From: Anaerolineales bacterium
GTDB lineage: Bacteria; Chloroflexota; Anaerolineae; Anaerolineales; Villigracilaceae
Direction of reading: 5' to 3'
Length of the DNA stretch: 64,000 nt
Assembly (NCBI GenBank): GCA_024710905.1
Contig: JANJTV010000036.1
Location: forward strand, 1-64,000
Shown: piece after piece, positions 16,542 through 23,288 of the stretch
Layout: each line of letters starts with the position of its first letter
How positions within the stretch are numbered: position 1 is the first letter of the stretch
Notes under the pieces: model-generated
The model's database searches: none
What the model was told of the DNA's origin: nothing
The model's input: the letters and a program-made list of their open reading frames with translations, nothing else
Translations under genes and position numbers: made by a program

Positions 16542-17525
16542 CTATCGCGCTCCAAAAATGATGCTTTTCAAAAAGCCGCTTCCCCAGGCGATATGCATCA
16601 CTGACACAGCCAACGGGAATCCAATGAAAAAAAAGGGTTGTCGTACAGCCAGTGCAAGGCCAACCACGGTCAGTATGCCAAAGTATAAGACAATTTCAAA
16701 GATTATAAGCCACGCAAACCCGGGCATGAGTAAACCAACAAGAAAAAGCAAGAACAGGCTGGCTACAAATAACGGCGGCAGCGCCTGCCGCCAGCGCAGA
16801 CTGCCAGGATAGCGTTTGAGCATTTGATACTTCCAGAACCCGTAACGGAAATATTGCTGCGCCAGCGCTGTCAGCGTGGCACGCGCAAAATAAACGGAAC
16901 GCAGTTGCGGATCCAGCCAGATGCGTCCGCCAGTTTGACGAATGCGCGTGTTGAATTCGTAATCTTCATTGCTAAGCAGGTTTTCATCAAATTTGCCGAT
17001 TTTCTCAATGAGATTGCTCCGAAAAGTGCCAAAAGGAACAGTATCCACATAGGCTGCCTCGGTCGCATGGCGATAGAGTGCATCTCCCACGCCCAACGGA
17101 TGCGCCGCTGCGGTAGCAATGGATTTGGCAATCCAGGTATCGGCCCCGGGTCGAATCTCCCACACGCCACCCACGTTTTCAGCCTTGCCGGCCTGTAGCG
17201 CGGCAATCCCCTTTTCGACGTAATCAGGGTACGGGCCGGAATGGGCATCGAGCCGGATAATAAATTCTCCCTGGGCAGCTTCCAACGCACGATTGAGAGC
17301 GGCAGGAATTGTGCGAGCATCGTTATCGAGAACGACAATTGACAAATCGGGGTGGCTGGCCTGGAAATCGGCAATCACCTCACGCGTATTATCTGTAGAA
17401 TGGCCGTCAGAAATTAGGACTTCCATTTCAGTGCGCGGGTAGGTTTGCGAATAAATCGCATCCAATAAAAACCGGATGCGATTTTGTTCGTTATAACAGG
17501 GAACAATAATGGAAACAACTGGCAT
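16542..17525 (-). CDS. Family 2 glycosyltransferase (ExoA-like)
   Basis: This is a GT-A fold enzyme that begins with VSIIVPCYNEQNRI. It has the nucleotide-sugar loop SDGHSTDNT, a LDAHSGP stretch at the metal-binding DxD position, and NEDYEFNTRIRQTGGRIW in the acceptor region, all typical of succinoglycan-type ExoA enzymes. Two or three hydrophobic helices at about 245-320 anchor the C-terminus in the membrane, so it works on lipid-linked sugars at the inner face. It is the first gene of the overlapping polysaccharide operon. A GC-rich hairpin (GCCGCCCGGCGGC) lies directly before the ATG and could limit translation. Confidence 0.9.
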   Translation of the reverse strand: MPVVSIIVPCYNEQNRIRFLLDAIYSQTYPRTEMEVLISDGHSTDNTREVIADFQASHPDLSIVVLDNDARTIPAALNRALEAAQGEFIIRLDAHSGPYPDYVEKGIAALQAGKAENVGGVWEIRPGADTWIAKSIATAAAHPLGVGDALYRHATEAAYVDTVPFGTFRSNLIEKIGKFDENLLSNEDYEFNTRIRQTGGRIWLDPQLRSVYFARATLTALAQQYFRYGFWKYQMLKRYPGSLRWRQALPPLFVASLFLLFLVGLLMPGFAWLIIFEIVLYFGILTVVGLALAVRQPFFFIGFPLAVSVMHIAWGSGFLKSIIFGAR

Positions 17526-17573
17526 GGCACTTGCCGCCGGGCGGCACGGTGGACTATTTTACCACTTCAACAA

Positions 17574-17963
17574 TCACTGTTTGCACAGGGCAATGGCTTC
17601 AATCTCAACCAATGCGCCTTTCGGCAGCCCCGCTACGGCAATGGTGGAACGGGCAGGCGGGTTGGATGGGAAGAATTCGGCGTAGATGGTATTCATGGCA
17701 GGAAAATCGGCCATATCGCGCAGGAAAACAGTGGTCTTGACAACGGACTCAAGACTGGCGCCCCCCGCCTCGAGGACATTTTTCAGGTTTGTCAGCGCCT
17801 GGCGCGTTTCGGCTTCCAGACCGCCAGGCACCAGCTCGCCAACAGCGGGGTTAATCCCTACTTGCCCGGAGCAGAACAGCATGCTGCCTGTCTGGATGGC
17901 AACAGAGTAAGGGCCAATGGCTTTGGGGGCATTTTCGGTCGCGATCACGTTTCGGTTGCTCAT
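17574..17963 (-). CDS. ridA: RidA family reactive enamine/imine deaminase
   Basis: This is a small YjgF/YER057c/UK114 protein that hydrolyses reactive 2-aminoacrylate and related enamines formed by PLP enzymes. Visible family marks are IGPYSVAIQTG near residue 18, LFCSGQVGINP, LTNLKNVLEAGG, VVKTTVFLRDM and the C-terminal PARSTIAVAGLPKGALVEIEAIA with its conserved Arg and Glu. At 129 aa it matches the family. The third possible Met is chosen because AAGGAG lies seven bases before it. It has its own leader (TACAAT upstream) and stands between the polysaccharide operon and the tRNA operon. Confidence 0.93.
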   Translation of the reverse strand: MSNRNVIATENAPKAIGPYSVAIQTGSMLFCSGQVGINPAVGELVPGGLEAETRQALTNLKNVLEAGGASLESVVKTTVFLRDMADFPAMNTIYAEFFPSNPPARSTIAVAGLPKGALVEIEAIALCKQ

Positions 17964-18010
17964 GGTCATCTCCTTGTAGATGTGATTGTACTTTATTTCC
18001 CGAGCCACTT

Positions 18011-18045
18011 AAAACACAAAGACAGGCTTGGACACCTGTCTTTGT
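18011..18045 (-). terminator. Terminator of the tRNA-Phe/Gly/Cys transcript
   Basis: The 11-bp stem ACAAAGACAGG/CCTGTCTTTGT with an 8-nt loop sits three bases past the tRNA-Cys 3' end and is followed on the minus strand by GTTTT. Confidence 0.75.
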
Positions 18046-18047
18046 AG

Positions 18048-18118
18048 AGGCGACGATGGGATTTGAACCCATGATCAGGCTTTTGCAGAGCCTTGCCTTG
18101 CCACTTGGCCACGTCGCC
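18048..18118 (-). tRNA. tRNA-Cys(GCA)
   Basis: Acceptor stem GGCGACG/CGTCGCC, anticodon loop CTGCAAA (GCA), T-loop TTCAAAT and discriminator U all fit cysteine. CCA is not encoded. It is the last gene of the three-tRNA operon. Confidence 0.95.
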
Positions 18119-18127
18119 ATAAACACT

Positions 18128-18189
18128 GATTGCTGATTGAAGATTGCCGATTGCATACGCTTACAATCCACAATCTTCAATCAGCAATC
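18128..18189. repeat. Perfect 19-bp inverted repeat between tRNA-Cys and tRNA-Gly
   Basis: Arms GATTGCTGATTGAAGATTG and its exact complement are separated by 24 nt that contain further GATTG/CAATC fragments. It would form a long hairpin in the tRNA precursor. It may be a REP-like or MITE-like element, or a processing signal. It ends six bases before the tRNA-Gly 3' end. Confidence 0.75.
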
Positions 18190-18194
18190 TTTTG

Positions 18195-18266
18195 AGCGGG
18201 CGATGGGATTCGAACCCACGACCTTCTCCTTGGCAAGGAGACGTACTACCACTGTACTACGCCCGC
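18195..18266 (-). tRNA. tRNA-Gly(GCC)
   Basis: Acceptor stem GCGGGCG/CGCCCGC, anticodon loop TTGCCAA (GCC), T-loop TTCGAAT and discriminator U fit glycine. CCA is not encoded. It is the middle gene of the tRNA operon. Confidence 0.95.
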
Positions 18267-18294
18267 ATTTTCTTGGCAAACTTACCGCCGAGAG

Positions 18295-18367
18295 TGCCGA
18301 GAGTCAGGATCGAACTGACGACACCGCGATTTTCAGTCGCGTGCTCTACCTACTGAGCTATCTCGGC
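18295..18367 (-). tRNA. tRNA-Phe(GAA)
   Basis: Acceptor stem GCCGAGA/TCTCGGC, D-arm AGCTCAGTAGGTAGAGC, anticodon loop CTGAAAA (GAA), T-loop TTCGATC and discriminator A fit phenylalanine. CCA is not encoded. It is the first gene of the operon, directly after a strong promoter. Confidence 0.95.
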
Positions 18368-18396
18368 ATGGGATAGCCTCTGGTTAAGCGTGCGAG

Positions 18397-18425
18397 ATTT
18401 TACTCGTATTGAAGGAGATTGTCAA
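18397..18425 (-). promoter_or_regulatory. Promoter of the tRNA-Phe/Gly/Cys operon
   Basis: A minus-strand TTGACA, an exact 17-bp spacer and TAAAAT place the transcript start about 20 bases before mature tRNA-Phe. It is the best sigma-70-type promoter in the window. Confidence 0.8.
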
Positions 18426-18503
18426 GCAACTTTGGGCATGCCGGGCTTTCGGGGATTATTCTGACACACCGGCGGAAATGCAGACAGCCCTCTTGACGCA
18501 GTA

Positions 18504-18512
18504 TGCTATAAT
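18504..18512 (+). promoter_or_regulatory. Extended -10 promoter of the response regulator gene
   Basis: TGCTATAAT matches an extended -10 element, predicting a start near 18519 and a 30-nt leader. A TTGACG only eight bases upstream is too close to serve as the -35. Confidence 0.6.
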
Positions 18513-18550
18513 TTTTTAAACATTCCGCTCGCTGTTGGAACTTACTCATT

Positions 18551-18967
18551 ATGCCATCTTCCATCCTTCTTATAGAAGATAATTCCGCAGACGTCGACCT
18601 GATACGCCGCATGCTCGAAAAGGTAGATGCGGGTATTCGCATTACCGTTGCCCGGGATGGCGCAGAAGCGCTGGAAACAATTGACAACTGGGGCAGTGAG
18701 TCACCCGCCCCTGAGGTGATTTTGTTGGATTTGAAACTCCCGAAAGTGAGCGGGTTGGAAGTACTGAAACACTTAAAATCCAACCCGAGGACAAAAAGCC
18801 TGCCAGTGGTTGTGCTGACTTCATCGAATGAGCTAAAAGATATCCAGGAAGCGTACCAGATTGGGGCCAACTCATATATCTTGAAAGCCATCGATTTTGA
18901 TAATTTCTCGCAGGCGATTTCACTCATTCACAGGTACTGGTGCACCCTGAACATCCACCCGGAATAA
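18551..18967 (+). CDS. Single-domain response regulator (CheY/Rcp1-like)
   Basis: This is a 138-aa receiver domain with no output domain. The acidic pair is E9-D10 (LLIEDN), the phospho-acceptor D60 (ILLDLKLP), the switch T90 (VVLTSS) and the conserved K112 (YILKAI). The opening SILLIEDNSADVDLIRRML resembles Rcp1-type regulators that pair with bacteriophytochrome-like or hybrid kinases. It would relay phosphate by protein contact, not by DNA binding. No histidine kinase gene is adjacent. It ends at a terminator shared with tyrS. Confidence 0.92.
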   Translation: MPSSILLIEDNSADVDLIRRMLEKVDAGIRITVARDGAEALETIDNWGSESPAPEVILLDLKLPKVSGLEVLKHLKSNPRTKSLPVVVLTSSNELKDIQEAYQIGANSYILKAIDFDNFSQAISLIHRYWCTLNIHPE

Positions 18968-18968
18968 G

Positions 18969-18999
18969 AGAAGGGCGACCCTGACTGGGTCGCCCTTCT
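18969..18999. terminator. Bidirectional terminator between response regulator and tyrS
   Basis: A 13-bp stem AGAAGGGCGACCC/GGGTCGCCCTTCT with a 5-nt loop stands between converging genes. T-rich sequence follows on the plus strand (TTGATTAAG) and a short U-rich tract on the minus strand. Confidence 0.85.
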
Positions 19000-19007
19000 T
19001 GATTAAG

Positions 19008-20219
19008 TTATTGCACACGTACAAACCGCCGTTTGCCCACCTGCAAAACACCGGGGCCAGGGAAGGGTGCATCAAATTTTTCCAGAACAGCGCCATTCAG
19101 GCGCACACCTTTTTGGTCAATCATTCGGCGACCTTCATTCTTGCTGGTTACCAGGCTGGCGTCCACCAGTACATCCAATACGGTCTGGCCAGCTTTCAAG
19201 GCGTATTCTGGCATTTCATCCGGCAATTCTTTTTGCTGGAAGAGCCTGATAAAGGCTTCCTGGGCTTTGTTCGCTTCAGGCTCGCTGTAGTATGTGGCGG
19301 CAATCTCATGGGCTAGTTTCATCTTCGCGTCACGCGGATGCAGCCCCCCGGTAGCCAGCCCGTGCTCAAACGCAGTCACCTCGGATGGCAGCCAGCGGGT
19401 CACCAGGCGGGCATATTGCGGCATGGCCGCATCCGGTACAGACATCACCTTGCCGTACATATCTTCTGCCGTGGAATTCAGCGGGATATGATTGCCAAGG
19501 GATTTGCTCATTTTGATAACGCCGTCAGTACCCGGCAGGATGGCCATGATAATGCCAATATTGGGCTTGGCATCGAAAGCGGTCATAATCTTGCGGCCTG
19601 CAGTAACGATGTTAAAAAGCTGATCGGTGCCACCTACCTGCACATCAGTTTTTAAGGCATATGCGTCATACCCCTGCATAATGGCATAGAAGAATTCATG
19701 CAGGTACAAAGCATCATCTTTGTCGAAACGATTTCGGAAGGCTTCGCGGGTCAGGAACTGCTGGATGGTAAAGTTGGAACCAAGCTTGATCAAGTCGGCG
19801 AACTTAAGCTCAGAAAGCCATTCATGGTTATAACGAATGGTGGTCTTTTTTTCATCCAGTACACGGAAAGCCTGCCTCGCATAAGTGCGGGCATTATCCA
19901 TTACCTGCTCATGGGTCAACAGCGGACGGAGTTTATCTTTGTCAGACGGATCACCAATCAGGGATGTGTAGGTGCCGATCAGGAACGTGACTTCATGCCC
20001 CAGATCCTGGAACTGGCGCAGTTTCCGCATGGTCACGGTGTGACCAATGTGCAAATCAGCGGTACGAGGGTCGTACCCGCAATAGACGCGCAATGGGCGG
20101 TCTTCTTTTTCGGCTTCTGCCAGGCGCTCATGCAATTCACGGGCCATGGTCTGGCGAAGTTTTTCATCACCGTACTCGGTGCCTTGCATTAAGATTTCTA
20201 CCTGCTCTGCAATTTTCAT
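19008..20219 (-). CDS. tyrS: Tyrosyl-tRNA synthetase
   Basis: This class I synthetase charges tRNA-Tyr. The HIGH motif is DLHIGHT (H57-H60), the second signature is IKMSKS at 235-240, and the tyrosine/tRNA core includes GTDQLFN. The C-terminal 65 residues form an S4-type RNA-binding domain (VLVDASLVTSKNEGRRMIDQKGVRLNG). At 403 aa it is of normal length. The start is the ATG five bases after GGAGG; the ORF-track start is a TTG inside that ribosome binding site. The 130-nt leader carries a Tyr-rich peptide and an attenuator hairpin, so expression is probably controlled by tyrosine charging. Confidence 0.95.
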   Translation of the reverse strand: MKIAEQVEILMQGTEYGDEKLRQTMARELHERLAEAEKEDRPLRVYCGYDPRTADLHIGHTVTMRKLRQFQDLGHEVTFLIGTYTSLIGDPSDKDKLRPLLTHEQVMDNARTYARQAFRVLDEKKTTIRYNHEWLSELKFADLIKLGSNFTIQQFLTREAFRNRFDKDDALYLHEFFYAIMQGYDAYALKTDVQVGGTDQLFNIVTAGRKIMTAFDAKPNIGIIMAILPGTDGVIKMSKSLGNHIPLNSTAEDMYGKVMSVPDAAMPQYARLVTRWLPSEVTAFEHGLATGGLHPRDAKMKLAHEIAATYYSEPEANKAQEAFIRLFQQKELPDEMPEYALKAGQTVLDVLVDASLVTSKNEGRRMIDQKGVRLNGAVLEKFDAPFPGPGVLQVGKRRFVRVQ

Positions 20220-20254
20220 TGCAACCTCCAAAAGGGTTATGCCTGCGGAATAAA

Positions 20255-20281
20255 AATGCGCCTGCTGTGGGCAGGCGCATT
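20255..20281 (-). terminator. Attenuator (terminator) hairpin in the tyrS leader
   Basis: The 11-bp stem AATGCGCCTGC/GCAGGCGCATT with a 5-nt loop is followed by TTTTT on the minus strand, 36 bases before the tyrS ATG. A competing helix is possible: GCC and CTGTGG just after the leader peptide can pair with CCACAG and GGC, with a 2-nt bulge, which would break the terminator's right arm. Confidence 0.75.
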
Positions 20282-20302
20282 GGAACCTCCACAGGGCATG
20301 GT

Positions 20303-20353
20303 TTACGCTGAGAAGGAATAATAGGAATTGCTGTCGTGTTGATGAGACATCAT
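20303..20353 (-). CDS. tyrS leader peptide with tandem Tyr codons
   Basis: The 16-codon reading frame encodes MMSHQHDSNSYYSFSA and stops 22 bases before the attenuator stem. Two adjacent TAT codons are placed so that a ribosome stalled there would leave the antiterminator strand free, while a ribosome at the stop codon would cover it. The -10 box ends six bases before the first ATG, so the transcript probably starts at or next to this ATG and the peptide is translated leaderless. It is too short for the ORF track. Confidence 0.7.
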   Translation of the reverse strand: MMSHQHDSNSYYSFSA

Positions 20354-20359
20354 GGCGCT

Positions 20360-20365
20360 ATTATA
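20360..20365 (-). promoter_or_regulatory. -10 box of the tyrS leader transcript
   Basis: TATAAT on the minus strand begins 12 bases after the stop codon of the upstream HD-domain gene. No good -35 is seen. Spacing to the leader-peptide ATG fits a leaderless start. Confidence 0.6.
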
Positions 20366-20376
20366 CAACAACCTGC

Positions 20377-21732
20377 CTAATTGGCATATTGCATCAGTGC
20401 GGCGCGGCGCGTGTACACCATGATGGAGCTGGCCTGGGCAATCGGGCCGACAATGGATTTATCCAATTTGAGCAGGAATTCATGCGCAGTGATTTTACCG
20501 GTAATCATTTCCTGGGCAACCGCAAGGTATTTCTCGATCTGCTCAAAAGGAATACTCTTGAAAATAAAGAGCGAGAGCGGTGAATTACGCATATCAAAAC
20601 TGGTATCACTGGCGCGGCCCGAATCGAGCAACCGGAAGAGTGTGTCATTTGCATCCAGCCAAGCCGGGGTGGGAATTTCTGGCAGGTAGTATTCCAGGCG
20701 TTTGATGCTGACCCCTTCCCTTGGAACATCACCCATAAACAGGGATACGGGGGCATCGCCGCCCGTGGCAACTGCCAGGGCTTCCAGGATGACCATGGAA
20801 AGGATCTTAATCTTCAGGTAGTCGCGTGCAACATGGATATTCACACTGGCCCGCTTCGACATGATCGCAAAATCAGCATCTGCTGGCATCCCGCGATACT
20901 GGTTAAAGACACTGTCAGCATCCAGGCTGTCAAAGAAAAGGACCATTTTTTGCAACGCCATACGATAAGTGCCAATGGAATAAACATCCGGAAGACGCAG
21001 GGCGGCATTGGTTTCCGGGAGCAATTTCCAGGTGTTGTCCAGGAAACGACCCGGGTCGGCCTCAGCAAAATTCTCAATATCTTTGTTGGCAAAAACAACA
21101 GAGGTCTGGATAATCTGTATCAACTCTTCATCTGTCAATTCAATGCCATATTGCGCAATGATTCCCGGCAGGCGGACTTCCATATTTTCGAAGTGATTCA
21201 GCCCCGCTTCATTCCGGCCCCGAAAAGGAATGGTGGCTTCAATACAAATTGCCATCCGCAGGAGGTCTTTTTCAGTTACGATTCCCGAAAGCTGTTTTGC
21301 CATCACCAGCCCGCTCAGGAACTCATTCAGCGCAGCCACAGAAGAAAGTTTTTGCCCGGGCTTTAAGTCAAAAATATCCAGCATCAGGACGGCTACACGG
21401 TCGTCTGACGAGATATCGGCAGCGACATAAAAATCCCCATTCGACTGGTTAATATAAGGGGAAATTATTTGCCAGATCTGGGATGAAAAACCCATATCCA
21501 CCTGGAAATAGACAATATCATGGTACAGCGCTGCCAGGGTACGAATGGGGTCTTCCTGGTCCACAAACGTGAAAACATGTTCCAGTGTGTGGAAGTGACG
21601 GGCATGCACAGTCATGGCGCGATGAATGGTCACCGCCAGGTCTTCCAACTTACCAAGCGGAACTTCGCGTCCCAGTTTCTGGAATGCATCGCTAAAAATC
21701 GTAATCAGTTTCTGAACAGTGCCTACTTGCAT
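20377..21732 (-). CDS. HD-superfamily predicted phosphohydrolase with long C-terminal extension
   Basis: The N-terminus has the pattern R45-x-x-H48-x3-H52 followed by H71-D72 (LYHDIVY), which resembles the predicted metal-dependent HD phosphohydrolases of the COG4339 type. The remaining 300 or so residues are mostly helical, with no motif I recognise, and no transmembrane segment or signal peptide is visible. At 451 aa it is about twice the length of the short HD family members, so the C-terminal half is an unknown added domain. It has its own promoter and stands directly upstream of the tyrS leader. The substrate is unknown. Confidence 0.75.
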   Translation of the reverse strand: MQVGTVQKLITIFSDAFQKLGREVPLGKLEDLAVTIHRAMTVHARHFHTLEHVFTFVDQEDPIRTLAALYHDIVYFQVDMGFSSQIWQIISPYINQSNGDFYVAADISSDDRVAVLMLDIFDLKPGQKLSSVAALNEFLSGLVMAKQLSGIVTEKDLLRMAICIEATIPFRGRNEAGLNHFENMEVRLPGIIAQYGIELTDEELIQIIQTSVVFANKDIENFAEADPGRFLDNTWKLLPETNAALRLPDVYSIGTYRMALQKMVLFFDSLDADSVFNQYRGMPADADFAIMSKRASVNIHVARDYLKIKILSMVILEALAVATGGDAPVSLFMGDVPREGVSIKRLEYYLPEIPTPAWLDANDTLFRLLDSGRASDTSFDMRNSPLSLFIFKSIPFEQIEKYLAVAQEMITGKITAHEFLLKLDKSIVGPIAQASSIMVYTRRAALMQYAN

Positions 21733-21773
21733 GACTCACCAGTGAGAACTTCTTCCAAGGATTTAACGAAATC

Positions 21774-21801
21774 AGTATAGCATATCGAAACGATAAATCA
21801 A
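21774..21801 (-). promoter_or_regulatory. Promoter of the HD-domain gene
   Basis: TTGATT, a 16-bp spacer and TATACT (with an upstream TG forming an extended -10) on the minus strand give a leader of about 35 nt. Confidence 0.6.
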
Positions 21802-21814
21802 CCAGCCATTTGTC

Positions 21815-22732
21815 TTATCCGGGCAAAGGAGAGAATAGCGCTGTCAGGGCATTCTGCAAATATGGGTAACGAAACTCAAACCCGGCCTGCAGCAGTCGTT
21901 CAGGGTGGGCATATTGCCCCTCCAAAAGCATGACCGACATTTCTCCCAACCCGAGTTTTAACAGGAATTCCGGCACGTGGAACCAGTAAGGCTTTTTGAA
22001 TTCGGCGGCCAGCCCGGCCAGGAACTGCTCGCTCGAAACCAGCTCTGGTGCGGACAGGTTAAATACGCCATACATTTGCTCATTTTCCAGTAAAAATTGA
22101 ATCGCGCAGATTTCATCCACCCAGTGAATCCAGGGGAAACCCTGATTGCCCCTCCCCAGCCTGCCGCCAAAAAACAGACGGGTGGGCAGGCCCATCAAAG
22201 GCAGGATTCCCTCGCGAGGGTGTAAGACAACCGCCGAACGGATAACAGCGCGGCGCACCCCCAAGCCTGCCACCCCTGCCGAGGAAGCCTCCCAGTCTAC
22301 CGCCAGGCGGGCCTGAAAATCCGTTCCCGATTCGGTTTGCTCGGTGACCGGTTCAGTATCGCGAAAACCATAAAAACCCACCCCGGAACCCTGAATTAGT
22401 ACCGAAGGGCGGGTTTTTGCCTCGGTAAAGGCCTGCAACATGGTTTTCCCAGCCTGCACACGGCTCTGGTAGAACATCTCCTTGCGGCCTGGCGTCCACG
22501 GCCAAGCACCAATCGTAGCCCCGGTCAGGTTCACCACGCCATCCATTTGCTCGAAAACATCCAGCCAGCCTGTTGTGCTGCGCCCATCCCAGGCAACCGG
22601 CACAACCCCGGGCGCCAGCCGGGCTTTATTCCCCTTGCGTGTCAGCGCCCAGACCTGGTGCTGCTGCTCAAGCAATTTTGTAGCCAACAAGGTGCCGATA
22701 AAGCCACTGCCACCAGCAATTAACACCTTCAT
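21815..22732 (-). CDS. TIGR01777-type SDR epimerase family protein (YfcH-like)
   Basis: This is an atypical extended SDR with the NAD(P)-binding motif IAGGSGFIGT near residue 4. Family-specific stretches are VNLTGATIGAWPWTPGRKEMFYQSRV, LIQGSGVGFYG and PWIHWVDEICAIQFLLEN. The C-terminal DUF1731-like segment reads VPEFLLKLGLGEMSVMLLEGQ. The physiological substrate of this family is not established. The start at MKVLIAG has GAGG nine bases upstream; the ORF-track start is a TTG within that region. It is divergent from the HNH gene, and their -10 regions overlap. Confidence 0.87.
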   Translation of the reverse strand: MKVLIAGGSGFIGTLLATKLLEQQHQVWALTRKGNKARLAPGVVPVAWDGRSTTGWLDVFEQMDGVVNLTGATIGAWPWTPGRKEMFYQSRVQAGKTMLQAFTEAKTRPSVLIQGSGVGFYGFRDTEPVTEQTESGTDFQARLAVDWEASSAGVAGLGVRRAVIRSAVVLHPREGILPLMGLPTRLFFGGRLGRGNQGFPWIHWVDEICAIQFLLENEQMYGVFNLSAPELVSSEQFLAGLAAEFKKPYWFHVPEFLLKLGLGEMSVMLLEGQYAHPERLLQAGFEFRYPYLQNALTALFSPLPG

Positions 22733-22754
22733 AAAATTGTTCCTCAAGTGCTTA

Positions 22755-22763
22755 TGCTATAAT
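22755..22763 (+). promoter_or_regulatory. Extended -10 promoter of the HNH gene, overlapping the divergent gene's promoter region
   Basis: TGCTATAAT precedes the HNH gene by 20 bases. The same bases read in reverse (ATTATAGCA) supply a candidate -10 for the divergent SDR gene, so only one polymerase may bind at a time. Confidence 0.55.
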
Positions 22764-22782
22764 CGGCCGCATTGGAGGCCGC

Positions 22783-23286
22783 ATGGACGAACTCGTCCTG
22801 GTGCTCAACGCCAATTTTGAGCCAATCAACATCTGTAACACCCGGCGGGCGCTCGGACTAATCATGAACGGTAAGGCCGCCCTGATTACCAATGGCCGGG
22901 GACATATTCACACGGTTGCGACTTCCTACCCCATCCCATCAGTCATCCGCTTAGAGCAAATGATCCACCGCCCGCGTCCGCAGGTAAAACTTACCCGCCG
23001 TGAAATCTTCAGGCGGGATAATTATACATGCCAATATTGCGGCAAACAGGGGTTAAACCTGACGATAGACCACGTCCTGCCTCGCCACCTGGGCGGCAAC
23101 AACAACTGGACAAATGTTGTTACCGCCTGCGCAACCTGCAATCATCGCAAGGGTGGCCGCCGCCCAGAAGAAGCCCACATGTTGTTGATGCACCCACCCA
23201 AAGAACCTCCTTCCAGCGCCAGTTATATTTTTGGCCGGCACTTGAGTAACAACACGGAATGGGAACCATTCATCAATGACTGGTGA
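22783..23286 (+). CDS. HNH endonuclease family protein
   Basis: This 167-aa protein has an HNH/McrA-like nuclease core. Zinc cysteines are at 83/86 (CQYC) and 116/119 (CATC), the catalytic DH is at 96-97 (TIDHVLP), and NHRK follows at 120-123. The N-terminal half (VLVLNANFEPINICNTRRA...GKA) is the conserved extension of standalone bacterial HNH proteins found on chromosomes, whose role is unknown. It is not part of an intron or a visible restriction system. GGAGG sits four bases before the ATG. Its stop lies two bases from the convergent permease gene with no terminator between. Confidence 0.88.
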   Translation: MDELVLVLNANFEPINICNTRRALGLIMNGKAALITNGRGHIHTVATSYPIPSVIRLEQMIHRPRPQVKLTRREIFRRDNYTCQYCGKQGLNLTIDHVLPRHLGGNNNWTNVVTACATCNHRKGGRRPEEAHMLLMHPPKEPPSSASYIFGRHLSNNTEWEPFINDW

Positions 23287-23288
23287 AA

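Noticed and set aside
18137-18376. 79-aa and 70-aa ORFs across the tRNA-Phe and tRNA-Gly genes
   Set aside because: They are translations of tRNA complements and of the inverted repeat, not genes.
18493-18498. TTGACG as the -35 of the response regulator promoter
   Set aside because: It is only eight bases from the TATAAT. An extended -10 is the better reading.
20166-20376. T-box riboswitch upstream of tyrS
   Set aside because: No T-box sequence (TGGNACCGCG-like) or specifier-loop architecture is present. The short Tyr-rich frame plus terminator explains the region better.
22783-23286. HNH protein as part of a restriction or other defence system
   Set aside because: No methyltransferase, helicase or other defence gene is adjacent, and the protein has the form of a standalone chromosomal HNH family.
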